From contig CACPDC010000009.1 in assembly GCA_902632595.1 (NCBI GenBank), positions 1 through 64,000 of the forward strand: a stretch of 64,000 bases of DNA, given 5' to 3'. A model generated the notes under the pieces. The model did no database searches and was not told the DNA's origin. It saw only the letters and a list, made by a program, of their open reading frames with translations. Below, piece by piece: positions 55,293 to 64,000 of this stretch. The DNA comes from an uncultured SAR116 cluster alpha proteobacterium (GTDB lineage Bacteria > Pseudomonadota > Alphaproteobacteria > Puniceispirillales > Puniceispirillaceae). The position numbers and the translations under genes were made by a program. The first letter of the stretch is position 1. The number at the start of each line of letters is the position of its first letter.

Positions 55293-56339
55293 TTATTCAT
55301 TCTTTTGTTTATCCGCCAAAGGCGGGTTATCAGTACCTCTTCTCAAAATAGTAGCGTCTAAGAGTTCCTGAATTTCTTTAGGCTCTTGCCCAGTTTCTAT
55401 TAATTGCATAATTTTTTTTGCTATTAGATTGCCTGCTTCTTTTCCTGGCTGAATTATGGAAGTTAGCGGTGGCTCCACATATTTTCCAATTTCCAAACCA
55501 TCATAGCCAATAACTGAAACATCAATTCCAGGTGTCAAGTTTTGCTTTCGCAAAGAGTTCATTGCTCCAATGGCTACTACATCGGAAACACAACATACAG
55601 CGGTTGGTGGTCTCTTGAGAGCTAATAGCGAATTCATTGAGTGAATTCCACTCTCAAAACTTAACTCTGAAACTTGATGATAGTTGATGGGAACTTGCAG
55701 ACCAAAATGGTCCATAGCTTTTTTCCACCCTTCTAATCGCTGGTTTGAAAAATTGAACCTCATAGGACCACCAATATGCGCGATCAAACGATGTCCCAAA
55801 TTGTAAAGGTGCTTGGTTACCTCAAAAAAAACTGCTTCATTATCCACATCAATCCAAGCTGTCCTTTCGCTAGAATGAGACCGACCGTGTGTAATAAATG
55901 GAATTTTTAAATTATTAAGAATTTCAAGCCTTGGGTCATTGACAAGTGTTCTTGAAAACACCAGTCCAGATATATGACCGTTGTGAGAAATCTTTTTAAA
56001 CATTTCGATTTCTTCTTCAGCGGAGGAAGGTGATAGAATGTTTAAATCCCATCCGCTCTTCGATAATTCGGCCGATATTCCTGCTATTAATTCATTTATA
56101 AAAGGACCACCGGACTCGTTATCATCAAAAGGCAAAAGGTATGCAATTGTTTCAGATTTGCCTAAAGCCAGGCGTCTTGCATAAATATTAGGCTGGTATC
56201 CCATCTCATTTGCGACACTCCAAACTAATTTCTTTGTATCCTTTGAAATGTCCGAATAATCATTAAGGGCACGAGAGATAGTGCTTTCGGATAAGTTTAA
56301 ACGCTGAGCGATCATTTGTAGTTTTGGCACCGGTTTCAT
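55293..56339 (-). CDS. LacI-family transcriptional regulator of the sugar operon
   Basis: This 348-residue protein has a LacI HTH at residues about 5-50 (IAQRLNLSESTISRALND) and a periplasmic-binding-protein-like effector domain (about 60-335). It is the first gene of the operon it likely controls. Two operator-like palindromes and a TTGACA lie directly upstream. The ATG at 56339 follows a TTG. Mapped -10 spacing would put the transcript start at the ATG itself, so the mRNA could be leaderless. Confidence 0.93.
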   Translation of the reverse strand: MKPVPKLQMIAQRLNLSESTISRALNDYSDISKDTKKLVWSVANEMGYQPNIYARRLALGKSETIAYLLPFDDNESGGPFINELIAGISAELSKSGWDLNILSPSSAEEEIEMFKKISHNGHISGLVFSRTLVNDPRLEILNNLKIPFITHGRSHSSERTAWIDVDNEAVFFEVTKHLYNLGHRLIAHIGGPMRFNFSNQRLEGWKKAMDHFGLQVPINYHQVSELSFESGIHSMNSLLALKRPPTAVCCVSDVVAIGAMNSLRKQNLTPGIDVSVIGYDGLEIGKYVEPPLTSIIQPGKEAGNLIAKKIMQLIETGQEPKEIQELLDATILRRGTDNPPLADKQKNE

Positions 56340-56345
56340 CAATAA

Positions 56346-56391
56346 ATAGTTTCCGGAAGCGCTTTCGTTGTCAACCGAAATCGCTTTCGTT
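56346..56391 (-). promoter_or_regulatory. LacI-type double operator flanking a TTGACA promoter
   Basis: On the reverse strand, AACGAAAGCGATTTCGG (56375-56391), TTGACA (-35; 56369-56374) and AACGAAAGCGCTTCCGG (56353-56369) lie in line. The two palindromes are 22 bp apart, two helical turns, and enclose the -35. A weak -10 AACTAT is at 56346-56351. The arrangement strongly suggests autoregulation by the LacI protein and maybe control of the divergent gene at 56460. Confidence 0.75.
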
Positions 56392-56459
56392 TGCGTTTTT
56401 CTATAATTTTTCTTAAATATCGAGCTTATTAGAAAATTTATGTGCGTAATTTATAAAAA

Positions 56460-58322
56460 ATGAAAAATTTTAGAGAATCAGAGAAAAATTCAAAAGATCG
56501 CTTGTCTTACATTGTATCTTATCTAATCCCAAAGAACGAATTTTCCAAAATTAATCTGGAAAAGGCTGTGGATATTTATGCTCAATTTTGCAGAGCATGG
56601 CTCATTCAATTTCTTCCTAGTCATCCACAATATTCAAAAGCACAAAAAATTTTAAAACAAAATAAAAATTCAGACTGTCTAACCTTTTTAGAAACAATTG
56701 ATTTCCAAGAAGAGATTTTATTAGATTTGAATTCTAAAAATAGGCATTTATGGGAAAATTTTTGCCCAGCCGCCAAGATAGCGCAGGAAAATCCGGAGTT
56801 TTTAGCAAAATTGCTTAGTGACAAACGGCAATTAAAAAACTTAAAAAAAGCAAAACTTCAGCTTACCCAACCGGAGAGTGAGCTACTATTAAGTAGCAAT
56901 ATACTTATATCTCCACCAATCGATGCTAAGTCAAAAAATATTCCTCCTCAATATTTAAGAGAAGCTTTGAATTTTGCGAGAAAAGAACAAAACTACTGGT
57001 ATGACCACCCTATTTCAATTGATGCTAGCATTGAAGAAAACGAAATTCTGTACGGTCTCCAAAAGCTGGATGAAGCTATCGATTTTGAAAAAAACAGGGG
57101 TATCATTAAACCACATGCTAAAATCTCAATGATATTATCTATATCTGTTACACATATTGGCATGGAAGAATTGGCTGAACGTTATGTAGCTGACTTGATC
57201 AATGAAAATTTAAGAATCAAAAACTTAAATTTATATTTATTTAACGAAATTCGGTGCAGAGAAATTATTTCGACAATTTGTCCAAACCAAGAAAAGGCGT
57301 ATTCTGTTTTTGGTGTCAATGGCTCATATGGTAGACATTTTAGTTTTTTAAAAGCGATGTTGGCGATATGGAATAAAGCGATCAACTCAAAGATAAAGTT
57401 TACCTTTAAGATAGACCTTGACCAAGTTTTTGACCAAGATTTTTTAGTTAATCAAACTGGTAAAACAGCAATGCAGCTTTTATGCAACCCTTATTGGGGT
57501 GGGTTGGCGACCGATTCTAATGGAAAGATAGTAGATTTAGGTATGATTGCCGGCGGGTTGATTAATCAATCTGACGCATCAAAAGGAGACTTTATTCCAG
57601 ATGTTAAACGTCCTAATGCACAAGAAATTCTATCTGACGTCTCTTCCAAGAGGATTTTTTGCAGTCAATGGCCACAATCGATTTCAACCGAAGCTGAGAT
57701 TGGTTGTCTAAGGAATGATTTTCAACGCGTTCATGTAACAGGCGGGACAACCGGAATTTGTTTAGATTCGCTTATTAAATGGCGCCCGTTTACACCAACA
57801 TTCATAAGTCGTGCAGAAGATCAGGCGTTTGCGCTATCAGCTTTCAAGGAGAATACCTATTTATGCCATTTGCATGCGCCTGGGTTAATAATGAGGCATG
57901 ACAAAAACTCATTTGCAGGAAGAGCTATAGCTAATGCTACTAACAGTAAAGCTATAGGGGATATTGAGCGTATCTTGCTTTTTAGCAATTACGCAAATAT
58001 CCTTTCTGTAGAAAGAAGCAAAGTATCTGAGCATGTTTGGCCCTTTACTTCCTCATTTATAAACGAAAATCCTGAGATTTTAGCAGGGTTAATTTTTGCT
58101 TTGGATGGAGCAAGCATAGGAGCGGATTACGTAGTTGAAGGGTCAAAAAGACTTTTATCAACCATGCAGTTTTGTCGGGCAGAGATCAAAACGCAACTCG
58201 ATTGTGAGATAGAGGGCTGGAAGTTATATTATGATAATTTAGCTAAATTATCTCAAAACTCATTAACGTATTTAAACAAAATAATCGAAGCCAGCGCGCT
58301 CAGTCGTACTGAGCAAATTTAA
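56460..58322 (+). CDS. Large unrecognised protein, possibly a glycosyltransferase
   Basis: This 620-residue soluble protein has no signal peptide or membrane segment. The N-terminal 200 residues are helical and Lys-rich. The second part (about 220-500) has alternating strands and helices with acidic motifs that could be GT-A glycosyltransferase sites: a D-L-D at 319-321 in FKIDLDQVF, and R-A-E-D at 451-454, then HLHAPGLIMRHDKNS. I do not recognise the family. It is divergent from the LacI/ABC/GH63 operon and shares its regulatory region, so it may make the glycoside that the operon takes up or breaks down. No ribosome binding site is visible before the ATG. Confidence 0.6.
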   Translation: MKNFRESEKNSKDRLSYIVSYLIPKNEFSKINLEKAVDIYAQFCRAWLIQFLPSHPQYSKAQKILKQNKNSDCLTFLETIDFQEEILLDLNSKNRHLWENFCPAAKIAQENPEFLAKLLSDKRQLKNLKKAKLQLTQPESELLLSSNILISPPIDAKSKNIPPQYLREALNFARKEQNYWYDHPISIDASIEENEILYGLQKLDEAIDFEKNRGIIKPHAKISMILSISVTHIGMEELAERYVADLINENLRIKNLNLYLFNEIRCREIISTICPNQEKAYSVFGVNGSYGRHFSFLKAMLAIWNKAINSKIKFTFKIDLDQVFDQDFLVNQTGKTAMQLLCNPYWGGLATDSNGKIVDLGMIAGGLINQSDASKGDFIPDVKRPNAQEILSDVSSKRIFCSQWPQSISTEAEIGCLRNDFQRVHVTGGTTGICLDSLIKWRPFTPTFISRAEDQAFALSAFKENTYLCHLHAPGLIMRHDKNSFAGRAIANATNSKAIGDIERILLFSNYANILSVERSKVSEHVWPFTSSFINENPEILAGLIFALDGASIGADYVVEGSKRLLSTMQFCRAEIKTQLDCEIEGWKLYYDNLAKLSQNSLTYLNKIIEASALSRTEQI

Positions 58323-58336
58323 AATATATTCATTCT

Positions 58337-59869
58337 CTACTTTTTAGGTTTATTTATTTCTCGTTTTTCCAAACGCTTCAAAACATCAAAGATTAATTTA
58401 ATTGCGGTCTCATTATCTGATAACTCATAGGGGTTATAACTCAACGAAAATCCAGGTATTTCTTCATGCAAGGGCTGATTAAATGAAGAAATGGTCTCTT
58501 TTCTACCTATTACTTCAAAGGTTTTTACAGGATAAGAAAAACCTTTGACAGTAATTGGCTTCCTCTCTTTTGTCTCAAATTCCTCTTTGATCAAAAGATT
58601 GGTGTCTTCTGAAATCAGTATCTTATTCACTTCAGAACTGGATTCTAATCTTGAAGCAAGATTAACTCCATTACCAATTACGGTGTAATCTAACCTATCT
58701 TGAGACCCAAAATTACCTACCGTACATACTGAGGAATGTATTCCCATTCGTGCATTCAGTGTTTTGGAGACACCACGCTCAAGCCATATTTTTCTGATTT
58801 CCTGCAGCTTAATTAACATTTCGTGTGCCATTGCGACGCAATTTATCGCATCATTTTTGTGGCCATTACTTGAAGGGTCTCCAAAGAAAACTAGCATTGC
58901 ATCACCAATAAACTTATCAATAGTACCGCCCCATTTAGTAGCTATTTTGGACATCTCTGTGAGATAATTCGTCAGTAATTCAGTGAGTATTTCTGGCTCT
59001 AATCTATCTGTTAATTCGGTAAACCCTTGCAGGTCTGAAAAGAAAATTGTTAATTGCTTACGTTGCGTTTTTATCGTGACATCTAGTTTACCAGAAAAGA
59101 TAGAGTCATAAACTTGAGGCGAAAAATATTTTGCAAGTTTTTTTGAAAGCTCAACCAACTCAGCAGTTCTTTCTTCAACTTTTTTCTCTAGATTATGGTT
59201 GAGGTCAGCAAGCTCATTATGCGCTTTATTCAATTGCGAAAGTCTTTCTTGCTCTAATTTATAAAGGTTTGCGTGTTGTAGAGCACTAGCTGTTTGGTTT
59301 GCGAGTATTGTAATGATCATTTCATCTTCTTTATCAAAAAGATTTAATTCTCTACTTTCAACAGAAAATACGCCAACAAGTTCATCATCCAACTCCATTG
59401 GTATAGCTACTTGAGATTCAACGTCTTCTAATCCAGGTAATTTTCCAACTTCTTTTACTTTTTCTCCACTAGATTTTACCACCTCTTTTTTGACAGCCTG
59501 CATATAACTTTTTTGCATACCCATATTTGCCATTCGCATTAATTTCTTGCGCTTGGCAACCATGCCTATCACACCAATCCCTACTTTAACTTTTGCTCCT
59601 ATTCCGTCATCTTTATAGCCATGAGTAGCTAAAACACTTAGGTTTTCTTTCGCATCATCTAGAATCAATATCATGGAATGTTTAAACCCAAAATGCTGGT
59701 CCATTAAAGCTAGCATGGTGTTGGCAATAAGGTTAATATCAAGAGTTTTGTTTATTTGAGCAGAAACCTCTTTTATAAGCTCTACTTCCCTAACTTTTCT
59801 CTTAAGAAGAATTTCCTGCTGGTCACTGACCGCGGTATTTTTTCTATTGGCACTTATGTAATCATTCAT
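58337..59869 (-). CDS. GAF-domain adenylate cyclase
   Basis: This 510-residue cytoplasmic protein has a GAF sensor (about 40-198), a coiled coil (about 203-245), and a class III cyclase domain (about 265-450). Both metal Asp residues (D279, D323), Lys319 and Asp394 for adenine, and Asn403/Arg407 for catalysis are present, so cAMP production is likely. GAF ligand unknown. It is the third gene of an operon with two PNPOx-like proteins, which may supply or share a flavin/heme signal. Confidence 0.9.
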   Translation of the reverse strand: MNDYISANRKNTAVSDQQEILLKRKVREVELIKEVSAQINKTLDINLIANTMLALMDQHFGFKHSMILILDDAKENLSVLATHGYKDDGIGAKVKVGIGVIGMVAKRKKLMRMANMGMQKSYMQAVKKEVVKSSGEKVKEVGKLPGLEDVESQVAIPMELDDELVGVFSVESRELNLFDKEDEMIITILANQTASALQHANLYKLEQERLSQLNKAHNELADLNHNLEKKVEERTAELVELSKKLAKYFSPQVYDSIFSGKLDVTIKTQRKQLTIFFSDLQGFTELTDRLEPEILTELLTNYLTEMSKIATKWGGTIDKFIGDAMLVFFGDPSSNGHKNDAINCVAMAHEMLIKLQEIRKIWLERGVSKTLNARMGIHSSVCTVGNFGSQDRLDYTVIGNGVNLASRLESSSEVNKILISEDTNLLIKEEFETKERKPITVKGFSYPVKTFEVIGRKETISSFNQPLHEEIPGFSLSYNPYELSDNETAIKLIFDVLKRLEKREINKPKK

Positions 59870-59927
59870 AATTGGATTTATTTATCAATTCATATCCTCG
59901 TTTAACCTTCGAGTTCTTTCTTCCCAA

Positions 59928-60320
59928 TTAAAGTGGTATTTCTGAAACTTTATGAACTTTATAAATATCTGCTGCTTTCAGCTCAAAAACATCTTCCATC
60001 CCAGACATAGAAGCTATTGCTTGTAACTTCATATCCATATCATCAAATAAATCGCCATTAGTTTCAGAGCGAACAAACTCAATATCTAATCCATACATAT
60101 CCATTGTCATAGGATTTGTTATTGTCACGTAACCAAATGGGTTCTCGGCGATATTTTTTCTTGTCTTGCTAAAAAATTGGAAAGAAAGAGCAACATGTTC
60201 TTCATCAACATACCAAACCTGAGATATCACAGTGGTATTGGGTTCCCCATCTTCTGAACATGTAGAAAATGTGCTCGGAAACATTCCCTGCATGGCTGGT
60301 AAGTGCTGTTCATCAATCAT
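59928..60320 (-). CDS. Pyridoxamine-5'-phosphate-oxidase-fold protein 1
   Basis: This 130-residue protein has the split-barrel PNPOx fold: FPSTFSTCSEDGEPNTTVIS, then HVALSFQFFSKTRKNIAENP. The usual role is FMN or F420/heme-linked binding; real substrate unknown. ATG at 60320 or the preceding TTG could start it, behind GAGGAAAAG. Between the other PNPOx-like gene and the cyclase gene. Confidence 0.82.
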   Translation of the reverse strand: MIDEQHLPAMQGMFPSTFSTCSEDGEPNTTVISQVWYVDEEHVALSFQFFSKTRKNIAENPFGYVTITNPMTMDMYGLDIEFVRSETNGDLFDDMDMKLQAIASMSGMEDVFELKAADIYKVHKVSEIPL

Positions 60321-60331
60321 CAACTTTTCCT

Positions 60332-60790
60332 CTATATTTCTAATCTTTTGCCTGCTTCTGGTCCTGGTGTTTGAACAAAAACATCTTCAACTCTTACGGT
60401 TATTCCAATATCAGGTTCAACACCAAAAAGTCTTTCTATCGCAGGTTTAGGCAAACCAAAGCCACTCATAACCTCTATGAAATTGTTCCTATTTTTTTCA
60501 GACAGCTCTTGTTCGTGGCTTGTCAAAGGCCTTGATTCAACAAATTGCCCCTTAAATTGATACGCCTCATGTGAGGCCACGCCAATAAATATTGTCGCTC
60601 TACCATTTTCTGCTAAGTTGGCAAGAACCTGTTCCGACAAAGACTTACGAGCAAAAAAAGTGAGTTCTTTTTTGTCATCACTAATAGATGCACCTAATGT
60701 ATCTGTGTGGGATGGCATTTTATTATTTGAGGCTGTTCCAAAATGGCCAAAACCCTCTTTGATTACTGTGAATGTAATCTCAGGGATCAT
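60332..60790 (-). CDS. Pyridoxamine-5'-phosphate-oxidase-fold protein 2
   Basis: This 152-residue protein shows another split-barrel: VIKEGFGHFGTAS, KKELTFFARKSLSEQVLANLAENGRATIFI, then a helix and a final strand DVFVQTPGPEAGKRL. It is first in the operon (8-10 bp spacing to the next gene). Function unknown; flavin binding is the family norm. AAGGAGAGAATAA ribosome binding site. Confidence 0.82.
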   Translation of the reverse strand: MIPEITFTVIKEGFGHFGTASNNKMPSHTDTLGASISDDKKELTFFARKSLSEQVLANLAENGRATIFIGVASHEAYQFKGQFVESRPLTSHEQELSEKNRNNFIEVMSGFGLPKPAIERLFGVEPDIGITVRVEDVFVQTPGPEAGKRLEI

Positions 60791-61206
60791 TTATTCTCTC
60801 CTTAAATTTTATTTTAAAACTCAAAAAATAATATCAGAAATGTAGGATATGTAAAATAAACCTTTTGTTAATTAAAATCAGATCTAAATTTTGCTATCAG
60901 AGAATAACAATGTGTGATTTAGCTCAATTAGGTATTTTATGGAATGTGAAATTTTTTCAATAGTGCCTTTAATCTCTTCGAGGTTTTTAAAAAAATTTAG
61001 AAATGATTAGCAACATTCTGAGCGTAGAACACTAGCTGGGGCAGTTATTGAAAGTGGAAACAGCCGCTAATCTCAGGCGATTTCACAACCAATTATCCGG
61101 GGGCTTTTGTGGTGAATTAAGCGACTAGTTTTCTTCTATTGTACGTCTAGTAGAAAGGGGTTAATCTCATTTAGCCAGAATCCAGTGAATAAAAACGTAG
61201 TTAATA
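60791..61206. other. Intergenic region without recognisable gene
   Basis: These 416 bp between the PNPOx-like operon (left) and the methyltransferase gene (right) contain no convincing ORF. Base composition is less AT-rich from about 61020 to 61110 than in other spacers. A small RNA or decayed gene is possible but not supported. Confidence 0.4.
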
Positions 61207-61851
61207 ATGTTTCGTCACATTTCTTTTGCCGCTTTAGAATATAGCATAAACAGAGCTTATCAATCCCGATTAAGACAACGTGGAAATAATCCTGAGGGGG
61301 TATTCTGGCGGAATAGTTCCTCACAATTAGCCAGATTTGAGACACTCCTTAGTATTACAAAAGAATTATCACCAAAAATAAAAACAAGAATTGCTGACAT
61401 AGGGTGTGGTTATGGAGCAATGCTCAGTTTTATAGAACATAGTAATTATTCAGACAATATTCTCTATGAGGGGGTAGATATAAATCGAGATATGGTGAAA
61501 GCATGCTGGAGTAAATTTCCAGACAAGAGACATTTGTTCAGAATTGGCAGAAATGCGCAAGCGGAAGTTGACTTTAGCCTTTTTTCTGGAACTTTTAATT
61601 TATGTTTGTCAAATAATATAAGCGCCTGGGAAAAATATATTTTCGGCAACCTTGAAAGTTCATGGAAAAAAAGTCGTTATGGGTTAGTTCTTAACCTACT
61701 ATGCGATGACAAACCGAATATAAGAAACCAAATTTATTATGCTAATCGAAGAACGTTTATCGCCCGTGCGACTAAACTATTTGGACCCACACATGCAATC
61801 TCTACTCCAAATGTTTCAAGTGACGTTAGCTTCATAATAAATAAGCAGTAA
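61207..61851 (+). CDS. SAM-dependent class I methyltransferase
   Basis: This 214-residue protein has the SAM motif I IADIGCGYGAML (about 58-69), an acidic loop EGVDINRDMV, and later LNLLCDD. Substrate unknown. No clear ribosome binding site before the ATG. It is followed by an ABC exporter on the same strand after a 109-bp gap; co-function is possible but unproven. Confidence 0.82.
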   Translation: MFRHISFAALEYSINRAYQSRLRQRGNNPEGVFWRNSSSQLARFETLLSITKELSPKIKTRIADIGCGYGAMLSFIEHSNYSDNILYEGVDINRDMVKACWSKFPDKRHLFRIGRNAQAEVDFSLFSGTFNLCLSNNISAWEKYIFGNLESSWKKSRYGLVLNLLCDDKPNIRNQIYYANRRTFIARATKLFGPTHAISTPNVSSDVSFIINKQ

Positions 61852-61960
61852 TCAAAATAATTTCGGTAAAGATTTTATATTTTAACAAAATCTTTCTTGG
61901 ATCCAAGATGCCCCACTTCCCGTATCAACAAGGAGAAAAATAAAGCAACAGTAAAAGTAT

Positions 61961-63802
61961 ATGATAGTCTCACATCCAAACAAATGGATTGATTCGGAAA
62001 AAAAAGCCGTCGGTCCTCCACCACAAACCCTATTAGCATTTATCAAATGGTGTTTGCAAGGCACTTTTTCAGTGTTAACTTTGGCAGCGATTGCGAGCAT
62101 TGCATCCGGAATAATTGAAACATTTACAGCTGCTCTACTCGGCTTTATCGTTGACTTTCTAATCCAATCAAGTCCAGAAAACTTATATGTAGAAAAGGGT
62201 GTAATCCTGTTAGCCGTGATTGCCTTTCTTTTTCTTATAAGACCAATTTTCTTTTTCTTTTCTAATTATATGCAATCAATTATTGTTAGTCCTGGTATAA
62301 GAAGTTCAATTGCAGTTAAACTTCATAGGTGGACTCTTGGTCATTCAAAAAGTTTTTTTGATGATGATTTTGCTGGAAGAATAGCACAAAAAGAAATTCA
62401 GGCGTCCCGAGCATTAACAGATGTTGTTGTAGAACTTATCCATACAGTGCTATTTGCATTAGCCTCTGTTGGGGCATCTTTTGTGATAATTAGTATTATA
62501 GACTGGAGAGCTGGCTTTATCGTGCTCTTTTGGTTTTTTGGCTTTTATTTATTGATGTCCTATTTCATGCCTCGAATAAAACAAACTTCGTCAAAACGTG
62601 CTAACGCTCAAGCAGTGGCAACTGGACAAATTGTTGATACGATTAGCAATATAGGTCTTGTGAAGCTTTTCTCTAACTCAAATCATGAAGACAAAGCGGC
62701 GATTGGCGCCTTTGCTAAATTAAAACAAGCCATCATAAATTATGGAGAAAAGATCGTGTGGTTTAGAACCTGTATTCTGGTCTATGCTAGCAGTATTTTT
62801 GTAGCTGTCACATCTTGCACGATTTTTTTGTGGACAACTGGAATAGCAACTCCTGGTGATGTGGTTGCTGCTGGGTCAATTGCTATGCGCCTCATGATGA
62901 TGGCAGGCTGGGTTAGTTTTAGTCTGATGGCTATTTACACAAACCTTGGCGAAGTAGAGGATGCAATGCGCACCTTGGCAGTCCCTCGTGGTATGAGCGA
63001 TAGGGAAAATGCAAAGAAATTGACAGTTCAAAAAGCCAATATAGAATTCAAAAATGTTTCCTTTTCATATGGTCAAAAAGTTAGTGGGTTAAAAAATATT
63101 TCTATTTCTATCAAACAGGGAGAAAAGCTCGGAGTAGTAGGTGCGTCAGGCGCTGGAAAATCTACTCTTATGGCTCTTTTATTGCGCTTTTATGACCCAG
63201 AAAAAGGCAGTGTTCTTGTAAATGATTACGATGTTCGTGACCTTACCCAAGAAAGTCTACGACAGCATATAAGTGTAGTATCCCAAGAGACGTCTATGTT
63301 TAATAGAAGTGCTCGAGATAACATAATATACGGACGTGCAGACGCAACAGAAAAAGATGTCATAACAGCTGCCAAAAATGCTGGTGCTCATGAATTTATT
63401 TTGGGCCTAGTGGATAATGAAGGTCGTAAAGGATACGATGCCTTTTTAGGAGAAAGAGGAGTAAAACTATCTGGTGGTCAAAGACAGAGGATTGCACTCG
63501 CCCGCGCCATTATCAAAGATGCTCCAATTCTAATTTTAGATGAAGCCACGAGTGCTCTGGATAGCGAAGTTGAAAGTATAATACAAGAAGCCTTGAAAAA
63601 CATTATGGTAGGTAAAACTGTCTTCGCGATAGCTCACCGTCTATCGACAATTGCAAACATGGACCGCATAATCGTGTTGGAAGAGGGACAAATACGTGAA
63701 CAAGGCACACACGATATTCTACTCGCTAATAATGGTATCTATGCAAATTATTGGAATCTTCAGTCTGGTGGATTTCTAAGTTTCAAGGTAGCGGCAGAGT
63801 AA
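61961..63802 (+). CDS. ABC exporter, fused permease-ATPase (MsbA-like)
   Basis: This 613-residue half-transporter has six membrane segments in about residues 30-330, then an ATPase with Walker A GASGAGKSTLM, signature LSGGQRQRIALARAI, Walker [13 protein letters not shown] and the H-loop IAHRLST. This is the lipid/drug/peptide exporter type and would dimerise. The first 30 residues are cytoplasmic. The ATG at 61961 has a weak ribosome binding site, so the start is not certain. Confidence 0.92.
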   Translation: MIVSHPNKWIDSEKKAVGPPPQTLLAFIKWCLQGTFSVLTLAAIASIASGIIETFTAALLGFIVDFLIQSSPENLYVEKGVILLAVIAFLFLIRPIFFFFSNYMQSIIVSPGIRSSIAVKLHRWTLGHSKSFFDDDFAGRIAQKEIQASRALTDVVVELIHTVLFALASVGASFVIISIIDWRAGFIVLFWFFGFYLLMSYFMPRIKQTSSKRANAQAVATGQIVDTISNIGLVKLFSNSNHEDKAAIGAFAKLKQAIINYGEKIVWFRTCILVYASSIFVAVTSCTIFLWTTGIATPGDVVAAGSIAMRLMMMAGWVSFSLMAIYTNLGEVEDAMRTLAVPRGMSDRENAKKLTVQKANIEFKNVSFSYGQKVSGLKNISISIKQGEKLGVVGASGAGKSTLMALLLRFYDPEKGSVLVNDYDVRDLTQESLRQHISVVSQETSMFNRSARDNIIYGRADATEKDVITAAKNAGAHEFILGLVDNEGRKGYDAFLGERGVKLSGGQRQRIALARAIIKDAPILILDEATSALDSEVESIIQEALKNIMVGKTVFAIAHRLSTIANMDRIIVLEEGQIREQGTHDILLANNGIYANYWNLQSGGFLSFKVAAE

Positions 63803-64000
63803 GTGAAAGAATCAATCTCCCAATATTAATTTTAAATCACCTTTTGATTTGATAAATATGTGTTTTTCACATAAACTCACGTGTTAATTACAATACCATT
63901 TTTTTCACAAATCGACGTAAGGTAGTGAAAACTAATACAAATACTTTAATAGTGCGTTTTAGTTTCCGATGCGATGCGAAAAAAACATTAGAGTTTGAAA
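63803..64000. other. Right-edge intergenic sequence
   Basis: This last 198 bp has no recognisable gene and is AT-rich. It may carry the promoter of a gene outside the window. Confidence 0.4.

Noticed and set aside
1-64000. CRISPR arrays, prophage, insertion sequences, tRNA or rRNA genes
   Set aside because: No direct-repeat arrays, transposase or integrase genes, terminal repeats or cloverleaf-like sequences were seen by reading both strands; a covariance-model search would be needed for small RNAs.

Overview
The window reads as a chromosomal segment of a low-GC, free-living, probably marine alphaproteobacterium. This placement is an inference from gene content (isocitrate lyase, TctABC, TRAP-TAXI, urease, inositol and hydroxyproline catabolism, photolyases), AT-rich spacers and protein similarity to SAR116/Rhodospirillales-like families; no rRNA or tRNA is present to confirm it. 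There are no phage, transposon, integron or CRISPR signatures. The segment is a dense set of small catabolic islands, each with its own transporter.

Layout. 1-2.6 kb: the N-terminal 308 codons of a repetitive secreted surface protein on the minus strand (it runs off the left edge), a small lipoprotein and an EamA exporter. 2.9-4.6 kb: isocitrate lyase plus a small unknown gene, closed by a bidirectional terminator. 4.6-11 kb: inositol catabolism (iolG, iolD, iolB) with an MFS transporter, an SDR and a DUF2805 protein. 11.2-16.6 kb: a TctCBA transporter, a class III aminotransferase and a 2-keto-4-pentenoate hydratase-like protein. 16.7-21.4 kb: a cyclase/TolB-like/TPR protein, the pseudouridine pair psuK-psuG and a PhyH dioxygenase. 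21.5-24.4 kb: three photolyase-family genes, two of which look like the halves of a photolyase encoded separately and in reverse order.

24.4-35.7 kb is a nitrogen-salvage locus. The urease operon ureDABCEFG runs leftward. A ureide operon runs rightward: fused allantoinase/OHCU decarboxylase, ureidoglycine aminohydrolase, ureidoglycolate lyase, then a TAXI-TRAP transporter. Ureidoglycolate lyase releases urea and glyoxylate, so the two operons are metabolically continuous.

35.8-48.3 kb is an unusually complete hydroxyproline locus. It holds a 4-hydroxyproline 2-epimerase, a Ser/Thr-type proline-racemase homologue (trans-3-hydroxyproline dehydratase type), an aconitase-X protein (cis-3-hydroxyproline dehydratase type), a pyrroline-hydroxycarboxylate deaminase, both a three-subunit and a single-chain D-amino-acid dehydrogenase, and a polar amino acid ABC transporter.

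48.5-58.3 kb is a sugar or glycosyl-solute locus: LacI regulator, binding protein, two permeases with unusual extra domains, ATPase, a GH63-type glycosidase, a sugar-isomerase-like cupin, and divergently a 620-residue unrecognised protein with glycosyltransferase-like acidic motifs. 58.3-60.8 kb is an operon of two small flavin-fold (PNPOx-like) proteins and a GAF-adenylate cyclase. The window ends with a methyltransferase and an MsbA-type ABC exporter.

The points most worth a second look are the split photolyase, the glycosyl-solute locus with a DUF11-like domain inside its permease, the hydroxyproline gamma subunit that lacks one [2Fe-2S] cysteine, and the PNPOx/cyclase operon.
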